The notes under the pieces: model-generated
Told to the model about the DNA's origin: nothing
Seen by the model: the letters and a program-made list of their open reading frames with translations, nothing else
The model's database searches: none
Translations under genes and position numbers: made by a program
Part shown: positions 1 to 9,924 of the stretch, in pieces
Layout: every line of letters begins with the position of its first letter
Numbering within the stretch: position 1 is the stretch's first letter
Origin: Mactra quadrangularis
Taxonomy: Eukaryota > Mollusca > Bivalvia > Venerida > Mactridae
DNA: 64,000 nt
NCBI GenBank assembly: GCA_025267735.1
Contig: CM046299.1
Coordinates: 23,148,232 to 23,212,231 of the forward strand
Direction: 5' to 3'

Positions 1-584
1 ATCAACCACATCTCATGTGACAAGGTTCATAACTCTGAATACATTTTTTTTTCAAAATTGTCTCTCATGAACTTTTTTTCCCTTAAATTTGTTAAGGTTA
101 TATTTCCAAATTTTAAAATCTTTGTTCCTTATCATCAACCACATCTCCTGTGACAAATACTTACTTAGTCGAGCATGCTGTCTCCTCTGACAGCTCTTGT
201 TAGTTTTACCTTTTGCCATACAACAATAAACATACTACTTCTTAAGTTTTTTTTTAAGCAGACTGGTTACAGCATACCAACCCCCTCAGCTAGAGATATA
301 TTTTGGATCCACCCCTTATTATATAGTACATTTGTTAATGATACAGCATTTATGACAGGTTAAATCATTATTAATGAAAGAGCTTAATGCATCTTCCTTC
401 GTAATTGATTATGTTTATTAATGTTGATAATTATTAATTAATAGAATTAATTGTTTACTCATATATCTTTTGAACTTTAATTAATTATTTAGTAATCATA
501 AGATCATTAAGAATGCCATCATTTAATTACAAGTGGAGGACAATGAGTTGTGCTACTCTAGTTCAGGTACTTAAAAATATTTAT
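1..584. other. AT-rich non-coding stretch with a short spaced duplication
   Basis: No convincing exon is visible. A ~24-bp phrase containing ATCAACCACATCTC is present at the very start and again near 133-157, so the window probably opens inside a degraded dispersed repeat. The only open frame (175-363) has no homology I recognise and ordinary AT-rich composition. Confidence 0.6.
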
Positions 585-853
585 TTATACTGTGTTTAAT
601 GCTGTGTCAACACAATTTTTTAGGTTATTTTATGGAAACCAGCGCACCTAATCTAGCTTTCCTGGACCCTCTTCTATAACCAGTACTCACCTACCGTTCC
701 AAAAGGCCTGAAACTTCTCCATATACCTTATTAATGGAGGAAATTAACATTATTGTCAAATTTTCATGGAAGTGTGTAGAATTCGAACCCAAACCCCTTT
801 TTGGACACTAGATTTAAAACCAGGTGCCCTATCAACTGCGCTACCGACCCGGG
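585..853 (-). mobile_element. tRNA-headed SINE, family A, near full length, minus strand
   Basis: Read on the minus strand, this begins with GGGTCGGTAGCGCAGTTG, an RNA polymerase III A-box-like segment (about 829-850). A B-box GGTTCGAAT follows at about 781-789. The body contains GGTGAGTACTGGTTATAG and GGTCCAGGAAAGCT, and the 3' end is TTGTGTTGACACAGCATTAAA. The same order of blocks occurs on the + strand at 38340 and 48515, which shows it is one SINE family. The tRNA-like head is diverged and has no credible cloverleaf, so it is not a working tRNA gene. It is non-autonomous and would depend on a LINE reverse transcriptase. Confidence 0.8.
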
Positions 854-1229
854 TTTAGTTCAGGTCCAAAATTTGAATTTTACACTCATTGGTGCAGTTT
901 GCTGTTGGTTTATATTTTATTCTATTAATTTTAACAACAAATTTCAAATAGAACATTTGTTCATTAAATTTTGATAATTATTTAATTAGCTAGATTATGC
1001 TATTATAAAGAGTATTGAAGCTGTTGTCTTTCTCAGGTTAGCTTGCAAGTTCCATTGATGGGTTAACAAATGTGTTAGGTTTTGCATACAAATTTTTCGA
1101 TTTTCAGTTGCAATTTCTCTCATTTTTATACGCCCGTTTTGAAAAAACGGTCGTATTATGTTATGCTGTTGTCCGTCTGTCCGTCTGTCCGTCCGTGGAC
1201 AATTGCTTGTCCGGATGATAACTCAAGAA

Positions 1230-4200
1230 AGGATGAACCTAGGTTCCTCAAATTTTTTGTGTTGATAGCCCTTGGGTGGAGGAGGTTCCCTATTGATTTT
1301 GAGACTCCAGGGTTAAAGGTCAAGGTCACTGGGACTTAAAATAGGTAAAACTTGTCCGGACAATATCTGTACCACCAATGTACCTAAGTTCACCAAATTT
1401 AATGTAAGAGTAGCCCATGTGTCAAAGATGTTCCCTATCAGTTTTGGGGCCCCTGCGTCAAAGGTCAAGGTCACAGTGGCATCATATGGGAAAAAAACTT
1501 GTCCTGACAATAACTTAACAACCAATCTACCTAGGATCACCAAATTTTATGTGAGAGAAGCCCATGTGTCAAGGATGTTCCCAATCAGTTTTGGGGCCCC
1601 TGGGTCAAAGGTCAAGGTCACAGGGACATCAAATTGAAAAACCTTGTCCGGACCATAACTCAACAACGCCTGTACCTAGGTTCACCAAATTTTATGTAAG
1701 AGTAGCCCATGTGTCAAAGATGCGCCCTATAGGTTTATGGGGCCCCAGGTTCAAAGGTCAAGGTCACAGGGGCATTATATGGAAAAACTTTGTCCGGACA
1801 ATAAATGAAACACCAATGTACCTAGGTTCACCAAATTTCATGTGAGAGTAGCCCATGTGTCAAGGATATGCACTATTGATTTTGGGGCCCCTGGGTCAAA
1901 GGTCAAGGTCACAATGGCATCAAATTGAAAAACATTGTCCGGGTAATAACTCACTAATGACTGTACCTAGGTTCACCAAATTTCATGTGAGAGTAGCCCA
2001 TGTGTCAAGGATGTACGTTATCAGTTTTGGGAAAACAGGGTTTAGTTTAAATCTTAAACCAGAAGATATCAAATTACCAAGCTGTGACTTCAAATGTTCT
2101 ATCAATATGTTTATAAAGTCAAAACGGCAAACAATGAAACACTTGTCCAGACAATAACTGAACCACCAATGTACCTAGGTTCTCCAAATTTTATGTGAGG
2201 GTAGCCCTTGGGTAAAGGTTATGCCCTATTGTATTTGGGGCTCCTGGGTCAAAGGTCAAGGTCACAGAGGCATCATATTGAAAATCCTTGTTTGGACAAT
2301 AACTCATCAACTACTGTACCTAGGTTCACAAAATTTTATGTGAAGGTAGCCCTTGTGTCAAGGATGTTCCTAATAGGTTTTTTGGGCCCCAGACCCAAAG
2401 GTCAAGGTCACAGAGGGATCATATGGAAAAACCTTGTCCAGACAATAACTGAACAACCAATGTACCTAGGTTCACTAAATTTGGCGTGAAAGTAGCCCAT
2501 GTGTCAAGGTTGTGCCCTATTGGTTTTGGGGCACCTTGGTCAAAGGTCAAGGTCACAGGGGCATCATATTGAAAAACATTGTCTGGATAATTACTCAACA
2601 ATGATTGTACCAAAGTTCACCAAATTTCATGTGAGAGTAGCCCATGTGTCAAGGATGTACCTTATCAGTTTTGGGAAAACAGGGTTAAGTTTAAATCTTA
2701 AACCAGAAGATATCAAATTACCAAGCTGTGACTTCAAATGTTCTATCAATATGTTTATAAAGTCAAAACGGCAAACAATGAAACACTTGTCCAGACAATA
2801 ACTGAACCACCAATGTACCTTGGTTCTCCAAATTTTATGTGAGGGTAGCCCTTGGGTAAAGGTTATGCCCTATTGTATTTGGGGCTCCTGGGTCAAAGGT
2901 CAAGGTCACAGGGGCATCATATTGAAAATCCTTGTTTGGGCAATAACTCATCAACTACTGTACCTAGATTCACAAAATTTTATGTGAAGGTAGCCCTTTT
3001 GTCAAGGATGTTCCCAATAGGTTTTTGGGCCCCAGACCCAAAGGTCAAGGTCACGGAGGCATCATATGGAAAAACCTTGTCCAGACAATAACTGAACAAC
3101 CAATGTACCTAGGTTCACTAAATTTTATATGAAAGTAGCCCATGTGTCAAGGTTATGCCCTATTGGTTTTGGGGCACCTTTGTCAAAGGTCAAGGTCACA
3201 GGGGCATCACATTGAAAAACATTGTCTGGGTAATTACTCAACAATGACTGTACCTAAGTTCACCTAATTTTATGTGACAGTAGACCATGTGTCAAGGATG
3301 TGCCTTATCAGTTTTGGGGAAACAGGGTCAAGTATAAACCTTCAACCAGAAGATATCAAATTACCAAGCAGTGACTTCATATGTTCTATCAATATGTTTA
3401 TAAAGTCAAAATGGCAAACAATGAAACTTTTGTCCAGGCAATAACTGAACCACCAAAATACCTAGGTTCATTAAAGTCTATGTGAGGGTAGCCCTTGTGT
3501 CAAGGATATGCCCTTTTGATTTTGGGGCTCCTGGGTCAAAGGTCAAGGTCACAGAGGCATCATATTGAAAAACCTTGTTTGGACAATAACTCAACAAGGA
3601 CTGTACCTAGGTTCAGAAAATTTTATGTGAATGTAGCCCTTGTGTTAAGGATGTTCTCAATAGGTTTTGGGGCCCCAGACCCAAAGGTCAAGGTCACAGA
3701 GGCATCATATGGATAAACCTTGTCCAGACAATAACTGAACAACCAATGTACCTAGGTTCACTAAATTTTTTTAGGAGAGTAGCCCATGTGTCATGGTTAT
3801 GTCCTATTGGTTTTAGGGCCCCTGGGTCAAAGGTCAAGGTCACAGGGGCATCATATTGAAAAACATTGTATGTGTAGTAAATCAACAATGACTGCACTTA
3901 AGTTCACCAAATTTCATGTGAGAGTAGCCCATGTGTCAAGGATGTTCCCTATTGATTTTGGGGCCCCTTGGTCAAGTTTAAACCATCATCCAGAAGATAT
4001 CAAATTACCAAGCAGAGACTTCAAATGTTCAATCAATATGTTAACAAAGTCAAAATGGCAGACCATGGAAATAATGCTATATTTAATAAGTAAAATGAAT
4101 TTAGTTCACCAAATTTTATGTGAGGGTAGCCCATGTGTTAAGGATGTTCCCAATTGGTTTTGGGTCAAAACTGGGTCAAAGATCTAGGTCACAGGGGCAT

Positions 4201-4800
4201 CATATGGACAATCCTTGTTCGGACAATAACTAAACAATGATTGTACCTAGGTTAACCAAATTTTATGTGGATCAGCCCATTTGTCAAGATGTAATGTGTT
4301 GATAGCTCTTTGGTATTTGATGTTCTCTTTTGATTTGGAAACCCCAGGGACAAAAGTCAAGGTCACAGGGACTTAATTCATATTGAAACATTTTCCGGAC
4401 TGTAACTCAATAATAATTGTACCTACATTGTAGGTTTTCCAAATCTTATTTAAGGGTAGCCTTAATGTCTAGCATATGCCCCTTTGGTTTTAGGTCCCTG
4501 TGTTAAAGGTTAAAGTCAAAAGAAAAATCATGAGGAAAAACCTTGTCCAACAACCAACTTTACCTAAGATCACCAAATTTTATGTATCAATACTCTTTGG
4601 GTCAAGGGCGAGAACTTTTGGTTCTGAGGCCCCAGTGTCAAAGTCACTGGAAGTTTGCATGGGAAAACTTTGTGTCGGTGATAAATCAACCATGGCTGTA
4701 CCTAGGTTCTCAAAATCTTTGCTTTGGATAGCCCTCCTGTTAAGAATGGGACCTATTCTGAGATCCTGGGGTCATTGGTCAAGGTCACAGGGACTTTATA
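1230..4800 (+). repeat. Tandem core repeats of ~160 bp with a ~643-bp higher-order period
   Basis: About 22 units follow one another. Each contains CCTAGGTTCACCAAATTTTA, GTGTCAAGGATGT, TTTTGGGGCCCC, GGTCAAGGTCAC and CTTGTCCGGACAATAAC in that order. Every fourth unit or so is replaced in part by a different segment carrying CAGAAGATATCAAATTACCA. That segment lies at about 2060, 2704, 3347 and 3991, spaced 643-644 bp, so a four-unit block was itself duplicated. Units near 4200-4800 are the most degraded. Confidence 0.88.
1315..3841 (+). promoter_or_regulatory. Array of AAAGGTCAAGGTCA nuclear-receptor-like sites
   Basis: A 14-base phrase AAAGGTCAAGGTCA, two AGGTCA half-sites directly abutting (DR0), is kept almost without change in about 14 core repeats. 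Approximate positions are 1315, 1460, 1606, 1753, 1898, 2251, 2397, 2542, 2895, 3040, 3186, 3538, 3684 and 3829. The extended half-sites match the known FTZ-F1/ERR site (TCAAGGTCA) and the NR4A site (AAAGGTCA). Binding in vivo is inference; the motif could simply be a well-conserved part of the repeat. Confidence 0.55.
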
Positions 4801-4865
4801 TGAGATAGAACACAGCATGGACTGCACACGGGCGTATAATGCCCCGCCCAGCGGAGCTCTTGTTT

Positions 4866-5353
4866 ATAGCTTGAAAATGAACTTGTATTTGTTTTCTATT
4901 AAACACACGGAATAGTTGCAAGTATGTCTGACAGTGTGTAGCCATTGTTAAGAGTTGTTTTTTCGTCCTCAATCTGAAACCTAACTAGTGTATGATACTT
5001 AGTGTGCTAGAGGGGATCAGCAAGGTTTCAAACCTACAACTTTAAACATGGAATATAATCCAGCAACTTAATCAACAATCCATGTACTTTTTTACCAGAC
5101 TTATATTGTTAACTTTTGTTTAACTGTCATTATTCAACATACATTAGCCCCAGTGATTTGAATGTTTGATATTTGCTTGATAAGCCTCATGCATAGATAC
5201 AAAATAACTTCTTTTATCGATAGTTAGTACAGAGGTACTGTAGTGTGTATTTAAATCAGCAGGGTTAATGTATGCAGTATTAGTAATTTAATAAAATGTA
5301 GCAATAGTTCACCCTTATTTATTGATATAATACTACCTGTGCTTACTAATATT
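4866..5353. other. Non-coding stretch, nothing recognised
   Basis: AT-rich sequence with no credible exon. Bases near 5020-5085 could be a very degraded minus-strand tRNA-like SINE head, but the match is too weak to annotate. Confidence 0.5.
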
Positions 5354-5413
5354 ATGCAATCAGAAAAGAATCATTGTTCATCATATAGGACAAACCTAAA
5401 TCCATTCATAAAA

Positions 5414-5642
5414 ATGGATCCACCGGGTTCATATGTTTCTCATGACTTTTTTATTGTTATGTGTTGCACCTGCTCAATGCCACGTCTTTCTCGTGATGTT
5501 TATGTTCTCCCATCGTATGATTCAATTCCGCAAAATGGCTTAAAGATATTTGAGAGAAAACGCCAGAGAAAACCTCAGAAATCTGATGTTCAAGAAGTTA
5601 TGGCATCATCTTTAATTTATCAGGACTGTTTAATGCTCAGTG
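5414..5642 (+). CDS. Candidate 5' coding exon ending in phase 1 (weak)
   Basis: I do not recognise the product. An ATG at 5414 in good context (A at -3, G at +4) opens a frame of 76 codons plus one base. It ends at AGTG|GTAATA, so the last base is the first base of a Gly codon. The peptide starts MDPPGSYVSHDFF, has a Cys-rich hydrophobic patch, then a basic stretch KIFERKRQRKPQK near residues 40-52, and ends DCLMLSG. An earlier in-frame ATG lies at 5354, and no nearby stop blocks upstream reading, so an internal exon is also possible. Composition is a little less AT-rich than its surroundings. The same donor phase as the exons at 9925 and 43836 is the main reason to list it. It could equally be a chance open frame. 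Confidence 0.33.
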
Positions 5643-5929
5643 GTAATACTTAAAACATAAAGCATAATAATAACGAGCAACCCTTTGGCATTAAGTTAAG
5701 TGCCTGTTAATCAAACCTATCTCTGACATGTCTGTATGATTCTTGAATGAATAGTTTATCGTTATTATTGCCTGGTTATGATGTACATTGAAAAATGATT
5801 GTTAAAATTTGAAGATGTTGAGGTTTTTTTCTGCTGTAATCCAATTATGAGTTGCAGGCGTGCTTATGAAATTATGTTGTAATTTTGGAACTTAATGAAA
5901 GTGTTTTGGTTAGACAAGAAGCAGCTGAA

Positions 5930-6010
5930 TCTGAATTGACAAGCCAAGTGCGTAGCATGCTGGACTTTGAATCTGACAATTTAGGGTCTACTGTCTCATC
6001 TGACAGATCA
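5930..6010 (+). mobile_element. Degraded tRNA-Gln-like SINE head
   Basis: The phrase TAGCATGCTGGACTTTGAAT matches the anticodon arm region of tRNA-Gln (TTG anticodon: CTGGACTTTGAATC). A weak B-box-like TTAGGGTCTACTGTCTC follows. Flanking stems do not pair, so it is a SINE or tRNA relic and not a gene. One frame across it reads open for about 45 codons and looks deceptively like an exon. Confidence 0.5.
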
Positions 6011-6040
6011 TACTCTTATATACAACTAATAATGTCAATG

Positions 6041-6560
6041 TCAGAGTAGGAGCAATGGTTCAATTGTAGGACGCACACTTAGGAATCAATAGATGCCGGG
6101 TTCGAACCCCACTACGGTGGCTGCTAATTTACTTGAGTAAGAAATTTACCTACGCTTATTATACCCCCGCTTCGAAGAAGAGGGGGGTATACTGTTTTAC
6201 CCTTGTCCGTCTGTCCGTCCGTCCGTTACAAAATTTCCGTCGCAGTTTTCTCAGCAACTATAACATGCAGCAGCCTAATACTTTGCATATTGCTTCATCC
6301 CAGAGTCCCATGTGGTGTAAAGCGATTTCATGCTCCTTGCTCATCTACTTCCTGTTTGTCGCATATTTTTAGATTTTGCGGGGGTATCACTAGTGAGCAT
6401 TAGCTCACAGATTTACTTGTTAATTCCACTTCACCCAGATGTAAATGGTTACTATGAGAGGTCATTTGCCTGAAGGTGATTTCAGTGATCAGGGGTTATA
6501 GTACAAAGTTGTAAAATTGGCTAAACATGTATATGGAAGCAGACTTTAAGTTGCGCTTTA
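6041..6560 (+). mobile_element. SINE family C, split by a later insertion
   Basis: The head contains GTAGGAGCAATGGTTCAATT and a B-box GGGTTCGAACCCC (6098-6110). The body phrases CTAATTTACTTGAGTAAGAAATT, GATGTAAATGG and TATATGGAAGC..ACTTTAAG match the copy at 27750-28000 in the same order. Compared with that copy, this one is interrupted after TTTACCTAC by about 260 bp of unrelated sequence and then resumes with TTGTTAATTCCACTTCACCC. It is therefore older than the insertion. Confidence 0.8.
6154..6411 (+). mobile_element. Short HINE/pearl-like element nested in a SINE
   Basis: About 258 bp long. Subterminal inverted repeats ATACCCCCGC (6161-6170) and GCGGGGGTAT (6378-6387) are perfect. A GTCCGTCTGTCCGTCCGTCC microsatellite follows the 5' end, and a 6-bp-stem hairpin GTGAGC..GCTCAC (6393-6408) sits near the 3' end. 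ATTTAC occurs on both sides (6143-6148 and 6411-6416) and may mark the junction. It has the same plan as the 3.7-kb element at 1120-4864 but no tandem core. Two overlapping open frames inside it are not genes. Confidence 0.7.
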
Positions 6561-6562
6561 AT

Positions 6563-6620
6563 TTAAAGTTATGCAATTTTCCATCATAATTTAAAGTTAT
6601 ACAATTTTCCATCAGGTAGA
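6563..6620 (+). repeat. Two-copy tandem duplication, ~28 bp
   Basis: AATTTAAAGTTATGCAATTT TCCATC appears twice in direct succession with one T/C-type difference. It lies at the 3' edge of the SINE and may be tail slippage. Confidence 0.75.
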
Positions 6621-7289
6621 AGTTGTCGGCTCCTTATGGAAGGTCAAATGAGTACTCATAAATATATTGTCCAGGAAGGCTGGTTTCTTGAGTTTTCAGC
6701 CATACATACAGCCAACTATACCATAAACAACACGTATTTGACTTAAGCTCAGAGGAACTGGACAACTTCTTCCATAAACAGGACCTATAGAAATATATTG
6801 TTTGGCCTTGAAAAATTGTATCACATGATGATGCCTGTCATAAATTTTCATTCGTTCATTTCACAGAGTCTAAACCACATTTTATTGTACATACATTAAT
6901 TATGAAGGAATACTATGATTTAATATCTCTCCACCCTACTGATTCTCTCTTCTCTCTAAGACATCTGACAGCTTACAATCATTTCTAATATATATGATAA
7001 GCTTTGAAATGTTTTATAGGTTATAATGGTTTCAAATCCATTAATCCTTTTAATAGGGAAGAGATATACATTTTAAACGCCCTTTAATTTTTGTTGTTGA
7101 CGTGACCCAGGAGGTGGGATTATTATAACTTGGCACTTCATACCTATATCTTTGTTTGAAAAGTAAAGAAAAGTAAGGTGAAGTAATTTTATGTGCCTTA
7201 CAATGTTTTGCAACCATTTTTAGATATTCGTGAGTTAGTCTTAAGTTAAGACTACTAATTGGAGGCGGACATCTTCAACATCTTTTCTC
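6621..7289. other. Non-coding stretch, nothing recognised
   Basis: It includes GTCCAGGAAGGCTGG near 6670, resembling a block of SINE family A, so a SINE body fragment is possible around 6600-6800. No exon is evident. Confidence 0.5.
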
Positions 7290-7514
7290 ATTTTTTCTAA
7301 AGGGACCTCTAGTCATATTATGTTATTGGCCACATCGTTGGTCTGCATTACTCTCTGTCTGTCTGTCAGTTCATCCGTCTGTCTGTCTCTCTGGCACGTA
7401 TAACTCATAGTTGATCCCTATTGATTTTTGGGTCAGTAGGTCAGAGGTCAAGGTCACATTGACCTGGAGCAACCCTTTGGGCATATAATGCTTGGACTCT
7501 CAAAGCTCTAGTTG
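7290..7514 (+). mobile_element. Small HINE-like element with CTGT/CCGT microsatellite
   Basis: About 225 bp. It begins near CATATTATGTTATTGGCCAC, contains a (CTGT/CCGT)n run (about 7350-7393), one remnant core phrase TTGATTTTTGGGTCAGTAGG plus AGGTCAAGGTCA, and ends with GCATATAATGC and AGCTCTAGTTG. The end resembles the AGCTCTTGTTT end of the large element. It is a reduced relative of the element at 1120-4864. Confidence 0.55.
7445..7465 (+). promoter_or_regulatory. Perfect AGGTCA-CAT-TGACCT palindrome next to a DR0
   Basis: The 15-base palindrome at 7451-7465 matches the consensus estrogen-response-type site (AGGTCA, 3-base spacer, TGACCT). It overlaps an abutting direct repeat AGGTCAAGGTCA. 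It sits in the repeat element at 7290-7514. Function is inference. Confidence 0.45.
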
Positions 7515-8425
7515 TAAGTTGTAACTATTGTAATGAAATGTTAGATTCTTTATTAAACCATGCACTTAAAACTGCCTTAAAATTGCCTTAGTGTTGGGAA
7601 AAGGGAAACTTTAAAGTGTCTTGACATTTAAATGTATGATTTTATCTTGTATAAGTTCTTGTAATTGGCGTCACAAATGTACAGATGTAAAAAGGCTTAA
7701 TATACAATACACAATTGTGGTAATTATTTTGTTCTACTCTATGACTACATGTTTAGATTTCCTCATGGGTCTGGTAACTAGGGTAACAAAGAAATAATTG
7801 TTAATATGTTTTGTAATGTCAAGGTAAATGTGACCACATTATGATTGTTATCAAGATGCTACTAGACATGCACATGTTTGTTATAGTGTGAAAGTGATGC
7901 ATGGCCTAGTTTATGTCAATTTAGAAGTACAGTATTGTTAAGTCTCAAGTAGGTAATTTTTGCATACAGACTGTCTATAAGTCTTAATTGGAATAGTGAT
8001 TTCACCCAATATTGTATAACATTAGAAGACTGTGATGTATTTTAGACTGTTTCTGATGTATTTTAATGCTTTTCTTCTATGGGCTCATTTGATTGGTCAG
8101 GATTTAGTCATGTGGTGGTCCATTAAAAAATCAACTGTCAAAAATGCTGCTGCCTGACTTTCATGACCTTTGGTTATGCAATAATGTTGTGGTGATACCA
8201 ATGTTGAATTTTGTCATATAATTTTTTTTCTATGGTCATTTGCCTTCCTACTTCTATTTACTTGGACAGTTGTCAGCCACTGGTTAAGTACAAGGTTAAA
8301 AACTTAGTTCCGTAGATTTTCAACTATCCAGTAACCATGCAGGGCTCAATTTTAATTATAAAACTAGGTTGCCCAATTGGACAGCAAGCTATATATTTAA
8401 CTTTCCCGAACCATATCTTAAATAC
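7515..8425. other. Non-coding stretch, nothing recognised
   Basis: AT-rich with no exon-like frame or clear repeat. The minus-strand frames at 8324-8598 overlap a dispersed repeat and are not convincing genes. Confidence 0.5.
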
Positions 8426-8429
8426 ATGT

Positions 8430-8500
8430 AGCAGTAACAAGCTGCCGAAACCCAAGTGTAGGTAGTTAGGGGCAATAAGACTACCTTTAATGTCGAGCCT
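8430..8500 (-). repeat. Dispersed repeat fragment (CCACATTAAAGG family), minus strand
   Basis: On the minus strand it reads CGACATTAAAGG, TCTTATTGCCCC, ACTTGGGTTTCGGCA and TTGTTACTGCT. The copy at 17516-17590 gives the same blocks (CCACATTAATGG, CCTATTGTCCCC, ATTTGGTTTGGGCAAC, TGTTTACTGCT). A third partial copy is at 9436-9475. Confidence 0.55.
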
Positions 8501-9430
8501 TCCCATGAGTACAGGACAACTGTTAGTAGCAGTATCGCTGAAAATTTGGAGAAATGCAGTATGAAGCACAAAATGTTACATTTTGCTATGAATTTCAAGG
8601 TGATTATTTAGATATTGTACAATGTTATCAAAAAATTCATTAAAGTACATTTACCTAAACAAATATGGTGATAAAGTTGTTCCATTCTTCTTCTTCTTCT
8701 TCATGGTTTCATTCTATAAAATGACAAATGATCTAAGTTCTACACAATCAAGATAACAGACGTGACCAGACATTTTATTTGTACTGAGAAACTAGCTGTA
8801 CGATGAACCTGTCATAGTCTTAATTGATAATCAATAGAAATTCTTAATTGTTTAATGATGTGAAAAGAAATCATAACACAGATATCATGTATTGTAATTA
8901 TATTAACAACATCTTAAACAGTGTTTGGTGGATATATTTACATATTGAAGCCTTAATGCTGAAATGTCCTATCTCCTGTGTTGTATTATATGTAGTTATA
9001 ATTGTTTTGCGTCGAGTTCCTGATGTATCAATGTTTTAGTTCTCTCAATTTCTCATTTATCTTGATTGTTATGATGCAATTAATCATGTTTTCCATATCT
9101 TTTTACAATGTTTTCTATGAGGTTAGTGTCTTGGGATACTTTAAGAAATTGATACATATTGACTGTTATGTTTGTTGCATGGTGAAATGGTTGACCGTTG
9201 AACTTTGCTTTTGCTCTATTGAGATGCTGAAATTAAGTTAAGATGCCTGGACTAAGTCCAAGCTGAAGAAAAGAAATGATATTTCAACATATTGATGATA
9301 AAAGTATCATTCTTATACTGATGTATAGAAACTCTTAGACTTTCTGTGTATTAATGATCCTTTTATCTTGTAGTTCTTGAAGAAGGAATTGAAAATGCCT
9401 ATATTTTCTGTTTCTACTGCCTGTTGTACA
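8501..9430. other. Non-coding stretch, (CTT)n microsatellite only
   Basis: A short (CTT)5 run lies near 8687-8703. Two + strand open frames (8848-9241) are AT-rich and Phe/Ile/Val-biased, as expected by chance. Confidence 0.5.
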
Positions 9431-9435
9431 AGCAA

Positions 9436-9475
9436 GGCTCCACATAAAAGGTCGCCCTATTGCCCCTCATGACAA
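9436..9475 (+). repeat. Partial dispersed repeat (CCACATTAAAGG family)
   Basis: GGCTCCACATAAAAGGTCGC followed by CCTATTGCCCCTCATGAC matches the start of the family at 17516. It is truncated after about 40 bp. Confidence 0.45.
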
Positions 9476-9924
9476 AGTTATTCCTAATCTGATTAAAATG
9501 GTCCAGAGATCTTAGCACTTAAAGGGACTATGAATAGAATGACCTACTTTAAAGTTGTGAAGAAATGCGAGTGTTAAGCACCCTGTATGTCATAATACTT
9601 ATTTTGAATGTAGAGGAAATTAAACAGTCAGGGCTTTTTTTTCATTGTTTGGGGAAGGGGCCTGGAGCCTTTTTTTATATAGAACATTTGGGGAAATTTT
9701 ATCGCAATTTCATAGGTAGGGGAACAAAAAATCCAAGTTAAACTCCAAATTTGGGGAAAACTGCATGATTTTAAAGAAATTTCAAGTGGGGAAGGCGCCT
9801 GTGAACGGCCCCTGTTATATAAGGAAAAAAAGGCCTGACAGTTAGATATGTTTTGGGCATATTATTATTATATGGTCATTTTTTTTATACCCAGTGTTTA
9901 TTATTTTATTTTATTGTTTTCTAG

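Larger units (their letters stand above)
1120..4864 (+). mobile_element. Large pearl/HINE-type (Helentron-associated) non-autonomous element
   Basis: The layout matches pearl/DINE-like elements. An 11-bp subterminal inverted repeat, TATACGCCCGT (1127-1137), is mirrored perfectly as ACGGGCGTATA (4828-4838). A hairpin CCGTTTT..AAAACGG lies at the 5' end. Next comes a CCGT/CTGT microsatellite (about 1169-1196), then a long tandem core, then a 3' hairpin GCCCCGC..GCGGAGC (4841-4857) and the end TCTTGTTT. Known pearl elements in oysters share this order: terminal repeat, tetranucleotide microsatellite, ~160-bp core repeats. No Rep/helicase coding is present, so it is non-autonomous. The many short open frames inside are repeat artefacts. 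It is unusually long for the type, with about 22 core units. Family assignment comes from architecture, not from a database match. Confidence 0.78.

Noticed and set aside
1419..4187. Many 60-130 codon open frames in the first 5 kb, with recurring similar peptides
   Set aside because: They are translations of the ~160-bp core repeats of the pearl/HINE element; the frame shifts from unit to unit and no protein family is matched.
5914..6040. A 45-codon frame (QEAAESELTSQVRSMLDFES...) after an AG that looks like an exon
   Set aside because: Its centre is a tRNA-Gln-like anticodon arm, no good donor follows, and it runs directly into a SINE.
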